Shown here: piece after piece, positions 61,709-64,000 of the stretch
How positions within the stretch are numbered: position 1 is the stretch's first letter
Layout: each line of letters starts with the position of its first letter
NCBI RefSeq assembly: GCF_034120055.1
Contig: NZ_CP139368.1
Span: 1,054,001-1,118,000 of the forward strand
Direction of reading: 5' to 3'
Length of the DNA: 64,000 bases
DNA from: Microbacterium rhizosphaerae
GTDB taxonomy: Bacteria; Actinomycetota; Actinomycetes; Actinomycetales; Microbacteriaceae
Notes under the pieces: model-generated
Seen by the model: the letters and a program-made list of their open reading frames with translations, nothing else
What the model was told of the DNA's origin: nothing
Databases searched by the model: none
Program-made: the position numbers and the translations under genes

Positions 61709-62149
61709 ATGCCATTGAACGGGGAGTACCTCCCGAGCACCGCCGAATGGGCACGCACGCAGGCCGAGTCCTTCGAGGCGTCGCAGGGAGCCGAGGCGAA
61801 CACGCTGCGCGGCAAGCCGATCATCGTCCTGACGACCGTCGGGGCGAAGACCGGCGCGCTCCGCAAGACGGCGCTCATGCGCGTCGAGCACGAGGGCGAG
61901 TATGCCGTCGTCGCATCCAAGGGCGGCGCGCCCGACGAGCCCAAGTGGGCCGAGAACATGCGCCGGCATCCGCATGTCGAGCTGCAGGACGGCGATGTGA
62001 AGCGCGACTACACCGCGCGCGAGCTGTCCGGCGACGAGCGCGCCGAGTGGTGGGCGCGGGCGGCGCAGGCATGGCCGGACTACGACACCTACCAGACCCG
62101 CACCGATCGGCAGATCGCGATCTTCGTGCTCGAGCCGAACGACGCGTGA
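61709..62149 (+). CDS. Nitroreductase/deazaflavin (F420)-dependent oxidoreductase family protein
   Basis: 146 residues of the DDN-type split-barrel family, which uses coenzyme F420 in mycobacteria. Motifs are [21 protein letters not shown] (phosphate loop), [20 protein letters not shown] (binding of the deazaflavin head) and [10 protein letters not shown]. The end [22 protein letters not shown] is standard. The substrate is unknown; whether this organism makes F420 is not shown here. A leaderless start at 61709 agrees with family length. The SUMF1-domain gene follows after 10 bases. Confidence 0.92.
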   Translation: MPLNGEYLPSTAEWARTQAESFEASQGAEANTLRGKPIIVLTTVGAKTGALRKTALMRVEHEGEYAVVASKGGAPDEPKWAENMRRHPHVELQDGDVKRDYTARELSGDERAEWWARAAQAWPDYDTYQTRTDRQIAIFVLEPNDA

Positions 62150-62159
62150 TCCCGCGCGA

Positions 62160-62903
62160 GTGAGGGACATCGAGCTCGAGCGCATCAGCGGAGGCGTCGT
62201 CACGCTGCACGACGCGCGCCGCAAGGTCCGCTGGAGCGTCGAGCTGGAGCCGTTCGAGATCGGCGTGTTCGCCGTGACCGAGGCGCAGCTGGGCGAGCTG
62301 CTCGGGATCACGGCGGCGCACCCTCGCCGCCCGGCGGTCGGCGTCAGCTGGCAGCGGGCCATCCGGTTCTGCAACGCGGCATCGGAGTGGGAGGGCCTCG
62401 ACCCGGCGTACTCGTTCGACGGCGAGGATGTCACGTGGCACGTCGACGCCGACGGATATCGCCTTCCCACCGAGGCCGAGTGGGAGCTCGCCTGCCGTGC
62501 CGGCTCGACGGGGCCGCACTACGGCCCGCTGAGCGAGATCGCGTGGACGAGCGCCGACGGCCTCTCTGCGCCGGCTGACGTCGGCGGGAGGCTCCCGAAC
62601 CTCAACGGCCTCTTCGACACGCTGGGCAACGTGTGGGAGTGGTGCTGGGACCTCCTCGATCCCGCCCGCTACCGCGACTACCGGGTGTTCCGCGGCGGCG
62701 GCTTCGCCGACGACGCGTTCAGCGTCCGGGCGTCCACGCGGCGCGGCGGCGGGCCGCGCATGCGTCACGAGGACGTCGGCTTCCGCGTGGCCCGCGGCGG
62801 GTTCGACACGGTCGATGAAGCGCAGGGCTGGTCGGCGCGGGCGGATGCCGAGCGGGCCGACCTCGACGGGCCGCTCCCTCCGGGCTGGACGCCGCTGCGC
62901 TGA
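62160..62903 (+). CDS. SUMF1/FGE-sulfatase-domain protein without catalytic cysteines
   Basis: 247 residues of the formylglycine-generating-enzyme fold. Family marks: FEIGVFAVTEAQLGELLGI, PAVGVSWQRAIRFCNAASEW, YRLPTEAEWELACRAGS, LFDTLGNVWEWCWD, and FRGGGFADDAFSVRAS ending HEDVGFRVAR. The active-site Cys pair of true FGE lies in the segment between FRGG and GFR; here that segment has no Cys, so sulfatase activation is not expected. Related proteins serve in other roles, such as ergothioneine or lectin-like binding. Start at the GTG at 62160, 10 bases after the previous stop; probably co-transcribed. Confidence 0.87.
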   Translation: MRDIELERISGGVVTLHDARRKVRWSVELEPFEIGVFAVTEAQLGELLGITAAHPRRPAVGVSWQRAIRFCNAASEWEGLDPAYSFDGEDVTWHVDADGYRLPTEAEWELACRAGSTGPHYGPLSEIAWTSADGLSAPADVGGRLPNLNGLFDTLGNVWEWCWDLLDPARYRDYRVFRGGGFADDAFSVRASTRRGGGPRMRHEDVGFRVARGGFDTVDEAQGWSARADAERADLDGPLPPGWTPLR

Positions 62904-62906
62904 CGC

Positions 62907-64000
62907 CTACTCGGGAGGCAGCTCCGCGAGGGCCAGCAGCTCCGCCTGGAACTGCGGGGCCCGGTAGTAGACGCGGTGGCCGTCGACGGCGACCATATAG
63001 CCCGTCAGGTCCAGCTCGTCGGCGAGCACGTCGACGGAATTGGGATGCGGCCCGTCGACGACGAAGCCGAGGATGTCGGTCGGACGCCACAGGCTCCGCC
63101 ACGGTACGCCGTAGCCGGCGAGCAGGGTGCCCGACAGGCGGCCGCCCGCGCGATCGACGAGCCCGGTCTGCGCGAAGTCGACCGACCACGGGTCGGAGTC
63201 CGCGGCGAACGCCCGGGGTGCGCGAGACGGCTCGGTGCCGAGCACCTCCGGGCCATGCAGCTCGGGGAACATGCGCCCGAAGAACGCGCGCAGCTGCACT
63301 CCGATGGTCAGAAGCGAGATCCGTTGCAGCACCGGTCGCGTCTGCGGACTCGAGGCGAGCAGGGCGAGCGCCGACACCGAGAGCACGGCGCCCATGCTGT
63401 GTCCGACGAGGACGGCGCGCCTGTGCTCGATGAGATGGATGCGGTCCGGGTCGGTCTCGCCGCCGGCATCCAGCCATTCGAAGAGCCGGCCCGCGATCTC
63501 GGGCACGGCGCGCTCGGCATACGCCGGCGGCCCGAACGGGTGGCCGGTGCGCGGCAGGTAGCACACGACGTCCCACACCACGGCGATGGGGCGGACGGCG
63601 CCGCTGGAGGCGCCGGCGACGAGCAGCGCCAGCAGGGCGAGCCCGATCCAGGCGAGGGCGAGCATCCCGACGTCCAGCAGCGGGTGGAGAATCGACGGCC
63701 ACCCCCCGCCGATGCGCGCTGGATCCCACAGCGGCGCGCCGGGGTGCGCGTAGGTCACCCACGACCACACGACGCCGCCCGCGACGCCGAGACCGAGCGT
63801 CAGCGCCGCGGTCGCGCCGAGAGGCTCGGCCAGCTGCACGCGCGCCGCCAGCGAGCGCCGGCTCTCGATGGCCGACAGGAGCGCCCCCGGCGAGGGCGGC
63901 AGCACACTGCGCGCGGGGGTCGGGAAGTCGGCGACGGTCGTCGGCGCTCCCCACGCCTTCGCGCGGGCGTCCACCGTGCGCGGACGCACGAGCATGGCCG
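62907..64000 (-). CDS. Membrane-anchored alpha/beta hydrolase-like protein (partial, N-terminus may lie outside)
   Basis: At least 362 residues from an ATG at 63995, but the frame stays open to the right edge without a clear ribosome site, so the true start may be beyond it. Two transmembrane helices at about residues 62-80 (TAALTLGLGVAGGVVWSWV) and 108-130 (LLDVGMLALAWIGLALLALL). The hydrolase part has the nucleophile elbow VLVGHSMGAVLSVSALALL (Ser about residue 202). Family members are mostly uncharacterised lipase- or esterase-like proteins. Convergent with the SUMF1-domain gene, with 3 bases between stops. Confidence 0.75.
   Translation of the reverse strand, partial: AMLVRPRTVDARAKAWGAPTTVADFPTPARSVLPPSPGALLSAIESRRSLAARVQLAEPLGATAALTLGLGVAGGVVWSWVTYAHPGAPLWDPARIGGGWPSILHPLLDVGMLALAWIGLALLALLVAGASSGAVRPIAVVWDVVCYLPRTGHPFGPPAYAERAVPEIAGRLFEWLDAGGETDPDRIHLIEHRRAVLVGHSMGAVLSVSALALLASSPQTRPVLQRISLLTIGVQLRAFFGRMFPELHGPEVLGTEPSRAPRAFAADSDPWSVDFAQTGLVDRAGGRLSGTLLAGYGVPWRSLWRPTDILGFVVDGPHPNSVDVLADELDLTGYMVAVDGHRVYYRAPQFQAELLALAELPPE

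Overview
The window is high-GC, gene-dense actinobacterial DNA. The protein set, the recurrent GGATGC/GCATCC word, CIRCE control of groES, a GuaB3 paralogue and mycobacterial-type DNA repair homologues point to the family Microbacteriaceae, most likely Microbacterium or a close relative. This assignment is inferred from style and content; there is no rRNA in the window. Many genes use a leaderless start: a TANNNT -10 box ends 6 or 7 bases before an ATG or GTG.

Layout. 1-5330: partial methyltransferase, CIRCE-controlled groES, rarD-type permease, guaB and an ABC-F ATPase. 5380-7880: a truncated lipoprotein remnant, then an MFS exporter divergent from its LysR regulator. 7940-12005: guaB3, SURF1, DUF3817 and guaA, so three guanine-nucleotide genes lie within 10 kb. 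12076-15032: a TagE-like glycosyltransferase carrying an in-frame repeat, a YciI protein and a PolD-type primase-polymerase. 15297-16835: a ClpP gene, a second ClpP-like gene that has lost its catalytic serine, and a ClgR/PopR-like regulator. 17000-25156: a Tat-exported beta-propeller phosphoesterase, a Bax-inhibitor-like membrane protein, a GDPD and a 1018-residue membrane-anchored glycosidase-like protein. 25209-30146: PPK2 and CHAD (polyphosphate), YccF, a TIGR00027 methyltransferase, a bactofilin-like membrane protein and a flavodoxin.

30260-40060: an oxidoreductase and a GntR regulator divergent from a sugar ABC operon (binding protein, dehydratase, two permeases, ATPase, L-fuconate dehydratase). 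The operon ends in a mannose-6-phosphate-isomerase-like gene whose metal-binding core has been deleted. 40061-42145 is a decayed accessory stretch: little coding sequence, one lipoprotein, the last 46 codons of a tyrosine integrase and a tRNA-Met-like gene. 42385-51260: a secreted subtilase with a PA domain, PcrA/UvrD helicase, an SseB protein, an isochorismatase-like hydrolase and an MFS transporter. 51563-53639: a Prim-PolC/LigC pair facing each other. 53814-64000: DUF6325-like protein, glutaryl-CoA-dehydrogenase-like enzyme, P-type ATPase, TetR, sucCD, an F420-type nitroreductase-like protein, a SUMF1-domain protein without the formylglycine cysteines, and a membrane alpha/beta hydrolase running off the right edge.

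The most interesting items are the ClpP/ClpR-like pair with its own regulator and tandem palindromes, the widespread leaderless start signal, the in-frame excision in the isomerase gene, the GuaB3 without its catalytic cysteine and the large glycosidase-membrane fusion. No CRISPR array, phage structural gene or recognisable secondary-metabolite cluster was seen.
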